Part shown: in pieces, positions 35,380 to 47,417 of the stretch | Layout of the letters: every line of letters starts with the position of its first letter | Numbering within the stretch: the stretch's first letter is position 1 | Assembly: GCA_008009225.1 (NCBI GenBank) | Contig: CM017761.1 | Location: 71,862,694 to 71,926,693 of the forward strand | DNA: 64,000 bases | Direction: 5' to 3' | From: Acer yangbiense | Lineage: Eukaryota; Streptophyta; Magnoliopsida; Sapindales; Sapindaceae | Notes under the pieces: generated by a model | The model's database searches: none | What the model was told of the DNA's origin: nothing | Seen by the model: only the letters and a program-made list of their open reading frames with translations | Program-made: the position numbers and the translations under genes

Positions 35380-37061
35380 ATGCTTAGTTCCATTAGCTAC
35401 CCTACCATTTTTCCATGGTGCTTTAGCTTGTTGCTAATCTATAGCTTTTCTACCACGATCAACACAAATGAGACCGACCGTCTTGCATTACTTGCCATAA
35501 AAGCATAGCTTCATGATCCATTAGGAGTCAAGAGCTCATGGAACAATTTTGTACATTTTGGTCTTTGGACAGGTGTTTCATGTGGTCATCGACACCAAAA
35601 GGTCACTAAATTGGATCTACGAAACCAAGGCATAGGAGGTCACTTATCACCTTCTATAGGGAACCTTAGCTTCCTCAGGTCAATCCGTCTCGATGACAAC
35701 ATGTTCAAAGGTGAAATTCCCCATGAAATCAGTCGTTTGTACAGGCTTGAAACTCTTATCACCGTTCAATAATTCCTTTTCAGGTAAACTTCCAACCAAT
35801 TTATCCCATTGATCTAGTCTCATCGAGATTTATGCCGATGGAAACAACCTTACGCAACTTGTTGAAGCTTGAGAAATTGACTATTGGAAGAAAATTTCTA
35901 ATAGGAAAAATCCCAGCTTCAATTAGGAATCTTTCAACTTTGCAAGTATTTAATTTACAATCGAATAACTTGGGGGGTAGAATTCCCGACATGTTAGGCC
36001 AACTTACACGGTTAACGCTTTTAAGTTTAGCTGCCAACATAAACTCCAAACAATCCTGTAATAATATTATTGATTACTCTAATGATGTTAATTAAAATTG
36101 AAAGTCAAGTCATTTTGTTTAACAAATGAATATGGTGCAGCTCAATTATTATAAGGGAAAACTGATTAGAATTGTGGGGAAGCAGAGAGATAATGCCAGA
36201 TTACTTTATATGAATTGTGGAAAACATGGTGTGAATATAGCTTTGGAATTTTTGTATAATGAAACAAGATTGATTAGATCTTCAACTGTATAATGAAAGA
36301 CCAAAATTATGAAAAAGACTACTTCCCAGGGAGCTAGTGTCCAGTGGGGTAATTGAATTATGATAGCAATTTTTTCTACCAAAAGGAAAATGGTGTGGGA
36401 AAATGGTATGGAGAGCCTTGGAATTCTACCAAAAGGAAAACAGTGTTGTTGACTACCAACATAAACTCCAAACTATCCTGTACACGACATCTCTTGATTA
36501 GTTTCCTGTATAAAGTCTCCTCACAACAGCTTGAAATACGTATTCTATAGCCAACCTTTCAACAACAATGAACAAACTAGTGATAGGATCTTGGTACCAT
36601 ATATACCTATCGGAATAAGAAATCTAGTTAATCTGAATGTGATGTCTTTGGAGTATAACCAAATATCTGGTTCCATTCCTGATTCTATTGGTGAGATTAA
36701 AAACTTACAGTCTCTTGGGCTGAGTGAAAATAAATTACAAGGGACCATTCCTAGCTCTATAGGTAATCTATCATTGTTGACCCATCTCGCGATATATTCC
36801 AATAGTTTGCAAGGTAATATACCCTCCTCTCTTGGAAGAATGATTAATAAAACAGGAATGATTAATTCTTCAACCTTATTAAGGAAGACCAAAAATATGT
36901 AAAAGACTTCATCTCAGGGAGTATCCCAGGGAGGTTTGTCATATTAGATAAACTGGTCCATCTGGTTTCAATAATGGCCAGTCAATCCTCTAAAACCTTA
37001 AATATTGGTCATTTTACCCCTTATATCAAGTTTCCAACTCATTGAAGGACTGTCGATTTAA

Positions 37062-37115
<54 letters not shown>

Positions 37116-37794
37116 TAAAATAATTTAAATCTGTTTATATAATTTAAAATAAACTCACATTTAATATTAATAGATAAAAACAGAATTATAAAAAAGAAAA
37201 TAATAAAAAAAAAAGGGAAAAAAATAAAAATAAAAAAGAATTTTTTTAATTATTTTTCTTTCTTTCTTTCTTTCTTTTTTTTTTTTAATTTTTTCTCTTT
37301 TCAATTTATGGGCTTTGATTTTCTAGGGTTTTTTTTTTTTTTTTTTTTTTTATCAAATTGAAAAAAGGAAAAAAAATTCAAAAAAAAAAAAAAGAAAAGA
37401 AAAAAGAAAAGAAAGAAAAACTTATGTGCTTTGATTTTCTGGGTTTCCTTTTGTTTTCTTATTTTCTTTTTCTTTTTCATAAATGCATCAATGATATTTA
37501 TAAAATATGATATTTTTTCTAGTTTATCAATTTTATTTTTTATTTTTGCTTTTTAAAATTGTTTTGTTTTTAAATTTTTGTTTTTCTTTTAATTTAACTA
37601 TTTTCTAATTCAATTCAATTTTCAATTATTGACAACAACAATGTTGAATATTTTGAGAGACTACATGGAGAAGGAAGAGTCAGAATTGAGGATTGCTTGG
37701 TTGGTTCACTGAGAATCGGAGTTCTTTGCTCAATGGAGTCTCCAACTGATCGAATGGAGATGACGGATGTCGTGGCAAAATTAATGATAAAGTT
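35380..37794 (+). pseudogene. Composite LRR-RLK pseudogene fragments
   Basis: The ATG at 35380 begins a signal peptide and LRR N-cap like the intact RLK. TAG at 35506-35508 stops it after LLAIKA, and a frameshift follows near 35760. LRR homology runs to about 36034, where it switches within gctgccaa to an RLK-upstream module (36034-36530). At 36540 the RLK leader phrase cagcttgaaatacg joins mid-LRR sequence (36540-36840). After an AT-rich low-complexity tract (37040-37620), only a kinase C-terminal piece remains at 37629-37794 (RIEDCLVGSLRIGVLCSMES-like). The membrane and kinase core are missing. It is a mosaic of at least three joins. Confidence 0.8.
37064..37108. repeat. (TA)n microsatellite
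   Basis: A tract of roughly 45 bp of TA repeats leads into an A/T-rich low-complexity block (37190-37620) with poly-T runs, ctttcttt repeats and aaaaag repeats. Confidence 0.9.
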
Positions 37795-37958
37795 GTTTAT
37801 AGGTGCAAGAGACCAACCTCAGGGAGGCTTAGTGCAATTTGCTCTTTTTGAAATAAAATACACCATTTTATTTATGAAAAACGAAATATTAAATATTAAA
37901 GACAAACATGTTTATATATAATTTGGAGGCAGAAATGAAAATTGTTTTATGTTGATTT

Positions 37959-39021
37959 TAGAGTGACGATATTTACACCCCTCAAAAACCGTATGTGCAC
38001 CCTAACTTAAAATGTTTTTGAAAATACAATAGTGCCCTTGAGAAAAATTACCAATAAGACTAAATAGTTTGTAAGTACACCTACAATAATTATTAATTAG
38101 TTTCCTATTTTAATATCTTGTGAAAAAAAATGTTTCCTTTTAATGATTTTATATTAACATATATCTTTAAAAATTCTTTCCATTTTCTTAAACCCTAGAT
38201 TCTCTCTTAAAATTTAATTTTAAATATATTTTCTTTTTCTTTAAGGAAATACAAATTGACTACTAGAGAATGAATCAAAAAATTTCCAAGTTGGTTGTAA
38301 AAAAACAAGTATTAAATTATTTTTATTAGAAGAACAAAATCATTTAAATTGTTTTCTCTATAATTTTTGTATTTGTTTTCTTTCAAACACACTTTAGACT
38401 TCATTTTTTTATTATTTTTTATTATTTTTTATATTTTTAATATTAGTTGTTCTTCAATTCCATTAATGGTACATGATATAAATCTTGCTTCCCTACAACT
38501 TTCACAAATAGAAAGTGGATCTTCAACATAAAAAATCTCAAAACGAAGTGATTTTGTTGATAAAAAACAGTCAAGAAGAAATGGAGAGAGCAGCTTGACA
38601 AGCCAAGAGAGAAAAAGAAAAAAAGAAAAAAGAAAAATGAAATTTGATTTTTGTGAAAGGAAAACTTGGAAGATAAAAAGAATGGATGGGAAAGAACAAT
38701 AATAGAATTATTATTTTGTAAGAATAGTTATAGAAAGTTTTTTTTTTTTTTTTTTTTTTTTTTTGAAATAACAATGATAGAATTAAAGATAATAATAAAA
38801 TTTCCAATTTTAAATAATAATAAAGTTGATTAAATAACATAATAATATATGTCGATGGTGTGTAGTTACGAAAATACAATTACATTATAATTAAAGAAAG
38901 GATATTTTTGGCATTAAGTGGAGTTTATTTACAGACTATAAAAATTTTAAAAATTTTGATGGGTGTGAATACAAAAGGGGTGTACATACAGTTTTTAAAG
39001 GGTGTCATTATCGTCACTCTA
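37959..39021. mobile_element. Non-autonomous DNA transposon-like element with terminal inverted repeats
   Basis: The left end is tagagtgacgatatttacac and the right end is the inverted counterpart (…tgtcattatcgtcactcta). Similarity continues inward over about 45 bp (acaccc, aaaaac, gtatgt). An attt duplication flanks both ends (37955-37958, 39022-39025), though 4 bp in AT-rich DNA is weak support. The interior is AT-rich with a poly-T run and no transposase. The superfamily is not certain. Confidence 0.7.
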
Positions 39022-39986
39022 ATTTTATTAACTCTTTACATGGTTGTATAGCCCAAACTTTAGTTATAAAAATAAATAAATAATAAGCCCAAATTTTATT
39101 TAAAAAAGCTCAGATCAATTAAGGTTTATTTAAAGTGGGCTGTCCCTGATTTAACCAAAAGCCCAACCCAAAATCTTAGAGGAGGAAAGTTGACACACCA
39201 CGCTGACGTTTTAGTGTTGACGTGCCCGGACGGCGGGCACGTCAGTAAAAAAAGCTGACATGAAGAGCCATGTAGCCATGACAAATTTTGATTGAAGCTA
39301 TGACTCTTGTATGCATCACACGAGAGAGTGTGTGTGTGTTTGTCTTAGTGTTGCAAAACATGCATTCAATTCTCAGTGTCATTGTTGTTATTAATAATAT
39401 GGACCATTTAATCTGCAGCTATTTTGTGAAATTCATAGTGAGCTTATACCAATACTGAAAATGGCACTCATCATATTTCCATAAATTTGTAATTGGATGC
39501 CGGATTCGATTGTTGAGCAATCATTTTGGGGGTTTATGGAAACATGTGTTGAGAAGCCTTATAGGTGTGTTGTAGCATAATTTGTGCAGGTTTGGGGTTT
39601 TGCATCGTTTGATTTAGTTTTGGTTATTTTGCAGTTGGATTGGTTGATATATAAGACAGCGTTAGTAGTAGTTAGTAGATGCGTGAAATGCGATTATGCT
39701 TTTGTGTTCATTTGAGTGGGTGGATTTGAGAGTTAGGGGTGCATGTACAAATGTACAATAGCTCGCCTTGATCTTTTTTTTACACTTAATAGTTTTATAA
39801 CTTTTATGTTTGAATTTCAATGAGAAACAAGTTGTTTGAAGAAATAATACATGTATGATGTTGATTTGGATGCATGAACTATTGAATTTTATGTTTCAAG
39901 AGTTATATTCCTTACTTTTGTATACTAATTAGAGTTATATTCCATACACTTATTTACTTGTTTGTTTTTTCTGGATTTTCTTTCAG
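39022..39986. other. Intergenic DNA or intron upstream of the RBMX2-like CCCH exon
   Basis: No RRM exon was recognised. At 39218-39244 an 11-bp inverted repeat (tgacgtgcccg, 5-base spacer, complement) recalls the palindrome at 21107. The tract just before 39987 is pyrimidine-rich and ends tttcag, a splice acceptor. Confidence 0.5.
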
Positions 39987-40299
39987 ATAACCTGAATGGG
40001 GCACAGTATTAGGACGAATTATAAGGGTTGATCATGTTACTAAGTACAAAAAGAAAGAAGAAGAGGATGAAGAGACAGAGCAACGTAAGCGGGGAGGAAC
40101 GAGGGGTATGCCGTGCTTTCCAGAGAGATGAATGTACTCGTGGAGCTGGATGCAAATTTTCCCATGATGAGCAAGTAAGATATAGATTTTATAGAATGAC
40201 GTAATTGCACATTATTTCTTTGGCTAGTCGCTCTTTAGTTCCTGCACTTATGCTCAATTCTCAGGACATTTGATGATTTAAGACAAATGATAACTCTTA

Positions 40300-42770
40300 T
40301 TTCTACACGTTGTGTAGCCCCTTACTTTTATCTTTTATGCTTGTTTTCTGGGTAAAACCGGGTATTTAACGTTTTAAATAAGTGTTTCAGGTTATTTTTA
40401 ATCATAGGGGCTAAAGTGTAAAAATGTAAGAAGTTTGGGGCAAATTTGTAATTTTTGAAAGTTAAATTTTGTTCCCTAGTTCAGCTATTAGGGGCCACCA
40501 TTTAGGGAGTAGAAAGGGACCAGAAGACCCCAATTTTGTAAATCGACGCCCTAGGGCGTAGAATAGGGCGCAAAATCAAGGTAGAATTTTGGATGAAAAC
40601 TTCCTGCAGAATGCACAACTTCCGGGGACTATATCTCTCTTCTCCGAACTAACTAGGCTTCGTGCTACATATGGTTGGAAAGCCCCAGAAGTCTTCTTTC
40701 CAACAGTTTTTCAAGAACATGATTTTGATATTTATGGAGAAAGTTATGCCCATTTCCGTAACAGTGTGCGCTGCTGGAAAGTCACCCGTGAAGCCCCCAA
40801 AATCAGCCACTTATGCAAAGGCATTCTCATCCTTTCACCATCGTTTCTGCCCTAAGCTTCTCCCCACTATATATACCCCCCTTTTCTTTATTTTTTACAA
40901 AAAGCCCTTCCATCCCTCTCTCTCTCTTCCGCCCAACTCTTTCTCTTTTCCATTTTCTTCATCTTCTTCACCTTCTCCACCAAATAAGGAGAGATCCAAG
41001 CTCCCATGGAGGTTCTTCCTCCATGGGAGCTCACCATACACCTCCACCACCATTTTTTACACCTCGTCCATCCATTTTAGAGCAGTTTGCAAGGAAATAT
41101 GAGAGGTTTTTGGACCAATTCCGAGCTAGGAAGGTTTGGAGCATCTTTGGAGGACTTGCCTTCAAGGGTTTGCTCTTATTTGCTCATTTCTTTGTATTTT
41201 CTGTTTCTTTGATGTGTAACCCCGATTTGGGGAATATTGTAAACCCTACACTTGTGTTATATATGTTGTTTGTTCTTAAATTCATGTGGGTTTTGTTTTA
41301 CTCTTTGCTAATTACATGTTTTAAGCTCTAATTGCAATATCCATGTGTGCAGAGGTCCTAAATTGATATGTGTCCATGATTGGGATTAGGAGTAGAGTAA
41401 TTTAATGTAGGAGTAGTGTAATTTAACTTCCTATGATTGTTGATTGATTGATGGATGACCAAAATGCCATGTTTAGAGTAATTGGAGTGTTAGAGATTTA
41501 GCTTCAAAGAGTGGAAAATGTTTCAGTTCAGGCATTTAGTTGCTAAATTGGTCTGGGTTCCATATTCTTGTATTTAATGGGTCTTGTTATCAAGGCACAA
41601 TTGCTCATCCTTGGCCGGATTGGGTAATAAATTGATTTAGGGAAAATTCCCAAATCAAGAGAATGAATCTTTAACCTATATTGAATGGTCTTAATGAATA
41701 ACAACCAACTTATTTGCACATTGTTGTTTGGTAAAATTGTTTCTAATGTCTAGCCATCCTAGAGAGATTGATAAAACCGAATCCGTATCTAGAGTAAAGA
41801 CAAACTGAATTCCTCTTGTGCTTGTGTAGTTATATGGGTATTTCATTGCTTAATGCTTTCACTCGGTTAGCCACCTTGTGGATGATATTTAGGCTGTGTG
41901 TTATATATCGCGTGGTTCACATTAATATGTCCAGCGTGATATCCTCTACATTTGACCAGACAGTTGAGAGATCACTAGGCTGGCGTATAGAGCTCGTGTG
42001 TATGTCCTACCGTCCTTAATGAATCCAAGCATTTATGCATGGATGTAATCTCTAAAACATCGAGAGAAATTAGAGATTAATTAAGGGGACACGAGCATAT
42101 AACATACTTGTTGTATGGGTATCTTGTATTCTTAATGCTTGCACTTGGTTGTCATCCCGTATTTGGTTAGCCATTGTGAATGAATTATTGGCTGTTGTAT
42201 GGCCCATGTGGTTGTGCATTACATGCCCAACGAAATAACCACTGTATATGACCAGACAGTGAGAGATACACTAGGCTGCATACAGGGCTCTTGTGTGTGT
42301 GCCACGACACTTAATGAATCCATGCATTGTGTGGATGTGATTTTTAAGACTCGAGAGATATTAGAGATCAATTAAGGGGACACTAGCCTATGATATACTT
42401 GCATATTGAGGGACTAAGTAAGTCTAGAGCTTAATTAGGAGGATTGTTACGGTTGAATCGTTTCCCTAGTGTTACCACATTTCATGCATCTCTCAATTCC
42501 ATCCTATCCATGTATATATTATGGTAGTTAGTTTATTTATTTATTTACATTATTATTTACTTTTCCGCAAATGCAACACACGAGTTCTCTCGAAGTGTTG
42601 TAATAATAGCTAGAACTGGTGACGGTAGGCGGATCTCACCTCCCTGCGGAACGATACCCTCACTTGCCGTTGTGCTAATCCCTGTGACTCGCGTGCTAGC
42701 GAGGTCGAACTTAAATGTTCATCTTTTGACCGACATCGCAACGACGTGTCGTCAAAGTTCTAAGCCACTA
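40300..42770. mobile_element. Possible LTR-type insertion inside the RBMX2-like intron
   Basis: This 2.5-kb block has no convincing protein. Features recalling a long plant LTR are a ccactatatatacccc TATA element near 40864, followed by pyrimidine-rich leader DNA. A ctccctgcggaacgatacc phrase near 42640 is typical of the ends of some Ty3/gypsy LTRs. Limits and TSD could not be fixed. An ORF at 40589-40855 is probably chance. Confidence 0.35.
41834..42404. repeat. Diverged tandem duplication, about 285 bp per unit
   Basis: The unit 41834-42110 recurs at 42111-42404. Shared landmarks in order are tatgggtat, aatgctt(t/g)cact, gaccagacagt, cactaggctg, ttaatgaatcca, attaaggggacac and atacttg. Many substitutions and small indels show an old event. 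Confidence 0.75.
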
Positions 42771-44823
42771 ACAACTAATGTTTGATTTTGATTTCTGTTG
42801 TCAATACTTTTTAAGACAAATCTAAGGCAATTACAACTAATGTTTGATTTCAACAGTTGTTATCAATTAATTGTTCAGTCAAATAATGAAATTAGTTGAT
42901 TTAACGTTTCTGAATGAGAAATATTGTTAGCTTATCCACTAAAAATATCAAACAGCTATACTTCATGTTTTTTTTTTATGTAATTTTGCTTTTAAATATT
43001 TGGTGAGTGAAACATTAGATTGCGGAATTTGAACTTCTTGTTCATATTGTATGTTTAAAACTTCAGATTCCTGTTATTTGGAGATCTTATTCATGTTCGC
43101 TCTTTCTTTTTCTAGAGAGCTGCAAACACAGGTTAGGGTGCTCAGGACAAAGAGTCGAAATGGGGACATGAGAAGTTTGAAGGTAATAAAGGAGGTTTTA
43201 GACGGGGTAATAAAGAATCTAGTTTCAGACCAACAGGCAATGGAAAGGCCTTGGAGACCCACCCTAAGCAAAGTGATAGGAGAGAGGAAAAGAGTTCAAG
43301 AAGGCATGATAATGTTGAAAACTCAAGAGAAGATAATAACAGGAAGGAAGAAAAGAGATCGAGGCGGCAGGACACTGATGAGTTTGAGCACGGTTCAATA
43401 GAAGATCATGATAGGAGGGAAGAAAAGAGACTGAGAAGGCACACTGATGGTGAATTTGAGCTTAGGTCAAGAGGTGATCAGCATTGGAGGGAAGAAAATA
43501 GATCAAGAAGGCATGGTGATGAGGGTGAATTTGAGCGAAGGCCCAAAGAAGCTCATGATAGGAGGGAAGAAAAGAGATCTACAAGGCGCACTGATGGTGA
43601 ATTTGAGCTTAGGTCAGGAGGCGATCAGCATAGGAGGGAAGAAAATAGACCGAGAAGGCATGGTGATGAGGGTGGATTTGAGCGAAAGCCTAGAGAAGAT
43701 CATAATAGGAGGGAAGAAAAGAGACCTACAAGGCGTGATTCTGAATCCTATGTCAGAGAAGACCGTGACAGAAGAAGAGAGAACAAATGGTCAACTCAAC
43801 GGGGGGATTCTTCCTCTTCCCGTCACAGAGAGAGAGATGATCATCGACATCAATCAAATAGGTGAGAATCCCATAAGCATGCACGATGAAGCTCTACATT
43901 TCCGGGTTCACCTGTGTGCAACAAGATCATTTATATGCAAATCTGAGAGCTGGGATCACATTTCTTTGGTTTGCTGAGATTTTCCAGTGTTTGCTCAGGC
44001 TGATTTTTTTCCCCTTTTTTTCTTTCTTGTCATCAACTGTTAACTCAACTGCAGCTTCTCAGATAAAATGTGTATTTCTAGTCACCCAAATGATCCAATT
44101 TTAACTTGTAATATTTGATGATAGTTGGTTGCTATAATTGGATGAGTTTTGCCACTTTGTATTCAGATTATTCAGATGATAGTTTGGTTTTGACCCTTTT
44201 TATTCCTCATGTTTCTTCTATTGCAGAACAATGAGGTGTAGAATAGTTGCATTTTATTACTTCAAAAGGTCATTGTTGTAACGTGTTACTAGCTTAATCC
44301 TAAACCAGAACCACCAATACAGCAGACGTTAGCCATACTTAAACAAATGGAACAACCACAAGTGAGAAGAAAGAGTGAAAAGCTGAAATTATTGAAACCA
44401 AAGCATCAGATTGGAAGGAAAAATCAGCTAATATTACGGAGAGTCAATTGAGCAGAGAACTCCAATTCTCACTAAATCAACCAAGCACTCCTCAGTTCTT
44501 CCTTTTCCACGTAGTCTAGCAAAATTTTCAACATTGTTGTCGTCAACTCTTACCTCCAACAACATTGAAGGTTCAATAATCTCTGTTACTCTTTCCGGCA
44601 AAGCTATCTTAGCAAAATCATAGAGGTTTAGGCCATCATTAAACATGTTGTCAATCAATCTCCCTTTAGTGAACATCTCTAGTAAGAGAATTCCAAAGCT
44701 ATAAACATCTCCGGACATGGACAGTTCGTTGCCCCTACCATCCTCTGAAAAACATGATAATTCATTAAGTTTGAAAATAATCCAATGTTATAAAGATCCA
44801 AAAGTATATGACACATAAAAGAG

Positions 44824-45005
44824 CATAAATTCTATTATCAGTTCGAACTGACAAAAGTTATATCAGTTCCTTGCATGTGGGCCACTGGATTTAAATACTT
44901 TGACTTGGCTGTATGCACTTGTCAGTCAAAGTATTTAAATCCAGTGGCCCACATACAAGGAACTGATATAACTTTTGTCAGTTCGAACTGATAATAGAAA
45001 GACTG
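44824..45005. mobile_element. Foldback MITE with 73-bp inverted arms, TSD cataaaagag
   Basis: The arms 44832-44904 and 44925-44997 (outer end ctattatcagttcgaactga) are complementary with one mismatch noted, around a 20-bp loop. The 10-bp duplication cataaaagag is at 44814-44823 and 45006-45015. Copy A (about 7930) has a single cataaaagag, the empty site. A 9-10-bp TSD with long arms suggests a Mutator-like origin. The element lies in the RLK kinase intron. Confidence 0.9.
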
Positions 45006-46117
45006 CATAAAAGAGTTACCTTGTGCGACATAACCAACGGTTCCTTTTATCCCAATGGAGCTTCACTGAGTTCCAGGAGCAGTACCAAGTAGGTGATCAG
45101 ACATAAATTTTGCTAGCCCAAAGTCACCCACATGGGGGATCATGTCATGATCAAGTAGGACATTACTTGGCTTTAAATCACCATGAACCATTGGTGGTTG
45201 GCTGTGGTGGTGAGGGTATTCAATTGCAGAAGCCACATCAATAGCTATATTTAGTCTTTGAATGAGACTAAAATTACTTGTCTCATGTTGATCTTTGTTC
45301 TTGTGCTAACGCTCCTCTAAACTTCCATTTTGCATGTATTCATAAACCAAAGCATTAAAGTCATCTCCTTTAAAATCTATGCTTGAGCAAATAGTTACGA
45401 TTTTGATTAGGTTTTGGCGGCGAACGTTTCTCAATGCTTCACATTCAGCTATGAAACTCTTGGAAGCACCTTTCCGCTGAAGATTGATCACCTTCACCAC
45501 AACTAATAGTCTGATTTAACCCAATAGACAATTTGGCCAGACAAATTGTTGGAAGAAAGATCTAACTTTTTTACGCTTCTCAAAGAAGTAAAAGAAGGAA
45601 TGCTTCCTCTAAAAGAATTGCCTTGCAAATAAAGGTATTCTAAACTGGTGCAACCCCCTAGAGTAGCAGGAATCTCGCTAGAGAACTGGTTTCCAGAGAT
45701 ATCCAACGAAGCGAGAGTATTCAACTTGCCCACTTCCGAAGGAAAAGAGCCACTGAGAAGGTTATCAGATAGGTTCAAGCCAAGTGATAGAGTTGTTATG
45801 GCAAGAATTTGTTGAGGCACACTCCCTGTGAGGTTATTTTTGCTGAGAGACAACAAAATCAAATTCTGACAATTTCCAAGGGTGGATGGTATATTGCCTT
45901 GCAAATTATTGGAGTCCAATAAGAGACTTGTCAGTCTTGTTAGATTGCCTATAGAGGTTGGAATGCTTCCTTGTAAACTATTTTCACTCAGTTCTAAAGC
46001 TTGTAAGTTTTTAAGCTCCCCAATAACATGTGGAATTTTAAATTGCATTTTAAGTGAATTCAGTTTAACTAGATTTCCTATTCCAGGATGTATGTTGCCA
46101 GATATTTGATTGAATGC

Positions 46118-46145
46118 TATATATATATATATATATATATATATA
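46118..46145. repeat. (TA)n microsatellite inside RLK coding sequence, 28 bp
   Basis: Counterpart of 11067-11102. The 8-bp shorter tract changes the reading frame. Confidence 0.9.
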
Positions 46146-47417
46146 ATCTAATGTTGTCGAAAGGTTGGCTATAGAATGTGGCAGCACTGCTCCAAAATGA
46201 TTCATATGAAAAGAGAGTTCCTGCAGTTTGCTACAATTTGTTAGAGAGGTCATGAAATCAAGATCATTGGGTTATTTCCCAGAAGACTTTCCCAGTGAAA
46301 TAGTTTGAGGAGACAGTGAAGTCCACAAGATTTGAAGCATTGGATATTGAACTTGGGAGAGAACCAGTAAAATTGTTCAAACCAATAACGAATCGTTTCA
46401 GGAATGGAAGACTATAAGCTATATCAGGTGGTAAAGTTCCACTGAATTGATAGAATGCTAGGACTATGAGACTAGGGAAGAGATATTATCTATCGAAGGA
46501 GGAACTATACCAAAAAAATTGTTTAATGCTAAGTTAAAATAATTTAAGTTTTTTAGTTGGCCATAAGTATCCGGAATTCTCCCACCTAAGCTATTCCCTA
46601 CTAAATAAATAACCTGCAAAGATGAAAGATTTCCAATGGAAGCAGGGAGTTTTCCTGTCAGCTGATTTACAGAAATGGACAGAGTTTGAAGCTTCAACAA
46701 GTTGCCAAGCTCTGCTGGGATGTCTCCCTCTAGGTTGTTATAATTAGTCATGAAGTTTATGAGGCTAGAGCATCGAGGCAAATTGGTTGGTATTGTACCC
46801 GAAAAGGAATTATTGGATATTGATAGATTTTCGAGCCTGGGCAGAAGACTAACTTCATGGGGGATTTCACCATAGAAGTTGTTCTCTTGGAGTTGGATGG
46901 ACCTTATGAAGCCAAGGTTCCCTATAAATGGCGATAAGAAACCTCCTATGCTTAGGTTTCTCAGATTCAAACTGATGACCCTCTGGTGGCGACGATTGCA
47001 TGAAACACTTGTCCACTGACATAGATGTACATAATCGTTCCATGAGCTAGTAACTCCTAAAGGATCATGAAGTTGTGACTTTATCGCAAGTAATGCGAGA
47101 CGGTCTGTCTCGTTTGCGTTGATTGTGATATTGGAGAGGATAGAAAAGCCATAAGATAGCAACAAGATGCACAACCATGGCAGAACAGCATGGCAGCAAT
47201 GGGAACTGAGCATGTCTTCAGTTTCAGGTCCCTTAGACGAGAAATTTTGGGTTGTGTTCTGTTCCTGAGAGATGTTTGGTTTCAAGCTAGAGTGAAGTGT
47301 ATTTATAGAAGAAACCATCCAGGATGATTGTTTTATTTTACTTAATTTCTCTTTCAATAATACTATATATGAATCATTCTGCGAGGTGGGTTGAGACTTG
47401 AGCCAGTCCAAGTTCAT

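Larger units (their letters stand above)
39987..43865 (+). pseudogene. RBMX2-like RRM/CCCH zinc finger gene fragment, copy B (two exons)
   Basis: The exon 39987-40174 encodes the end of the RRM and the CCCH finger: GRIIRVDHVTKYKKKEEEDE, then CRAFQRDECTRGAGCKFSHDEQ with C-x8-C-x5-C-x3-H-like spacing, then a gtaaga donor. Two single-base shifts spoil it, a lost G in cagta (about 40006) and an extra G in cggggag (about 40097). A 2.9-kb intron follows. The last exon 43116-43865 reads RAANTG then TAG at 43134-43136 (copy A has TGG), then the charged repeat tail ending DDHRHQSNR. RRM exons 5' of this are not in the window. The family acts in the spliceosome (RES/Snu17-like). This copy is non-functional. 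Confidence 0.75.
44434..47417 (-). pseudogene. LRR receptor-like kinase pseudogene, copy B
   Basis: Counterpart of 7550-12247, with the same LRR-to-kinase deletion (NNLSGQI joined to VVVKVINLQ at about 45530). The signal peptide Met is probably at 47213 (MLSSHCCHAVLPW). The frame is open further upstream to 47417. LRRs run with breaks near 46465 and 46280. The (TA)n tract is 28 bp and shifts the frame. The kinase part keeps HGDLKPSNVLLD and DFGLAKF on the minus strand near 45180-45100. The intron carries a MITE. The last exon ends at CSIDSP. It is not interrupted by the LTR element seen in copy A, yet is still non-functional. Confidence 0.85.

Noticed and set aside
38571..38879. Lys/Phe-rich ORF on the minus strand
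   Set aside because: Product of poly-A/T tracts inside the inverted-repeat element.
40589..41331. ORFs of 88-172 codons in the RBMX2-like intron
   Set aside because: Pyrimidine-rich, leader-like DNA downstream of a TATA-like element; no domain recognised.
43051..43977. ORFs in other frames of the Arg/Glu-rich exon, for example MVNLSLGQ repeats
   Set aside because: Out of frame with the RBMX2-like splice-acceptor frame; the repetition comes from the underlying DNA repeat.
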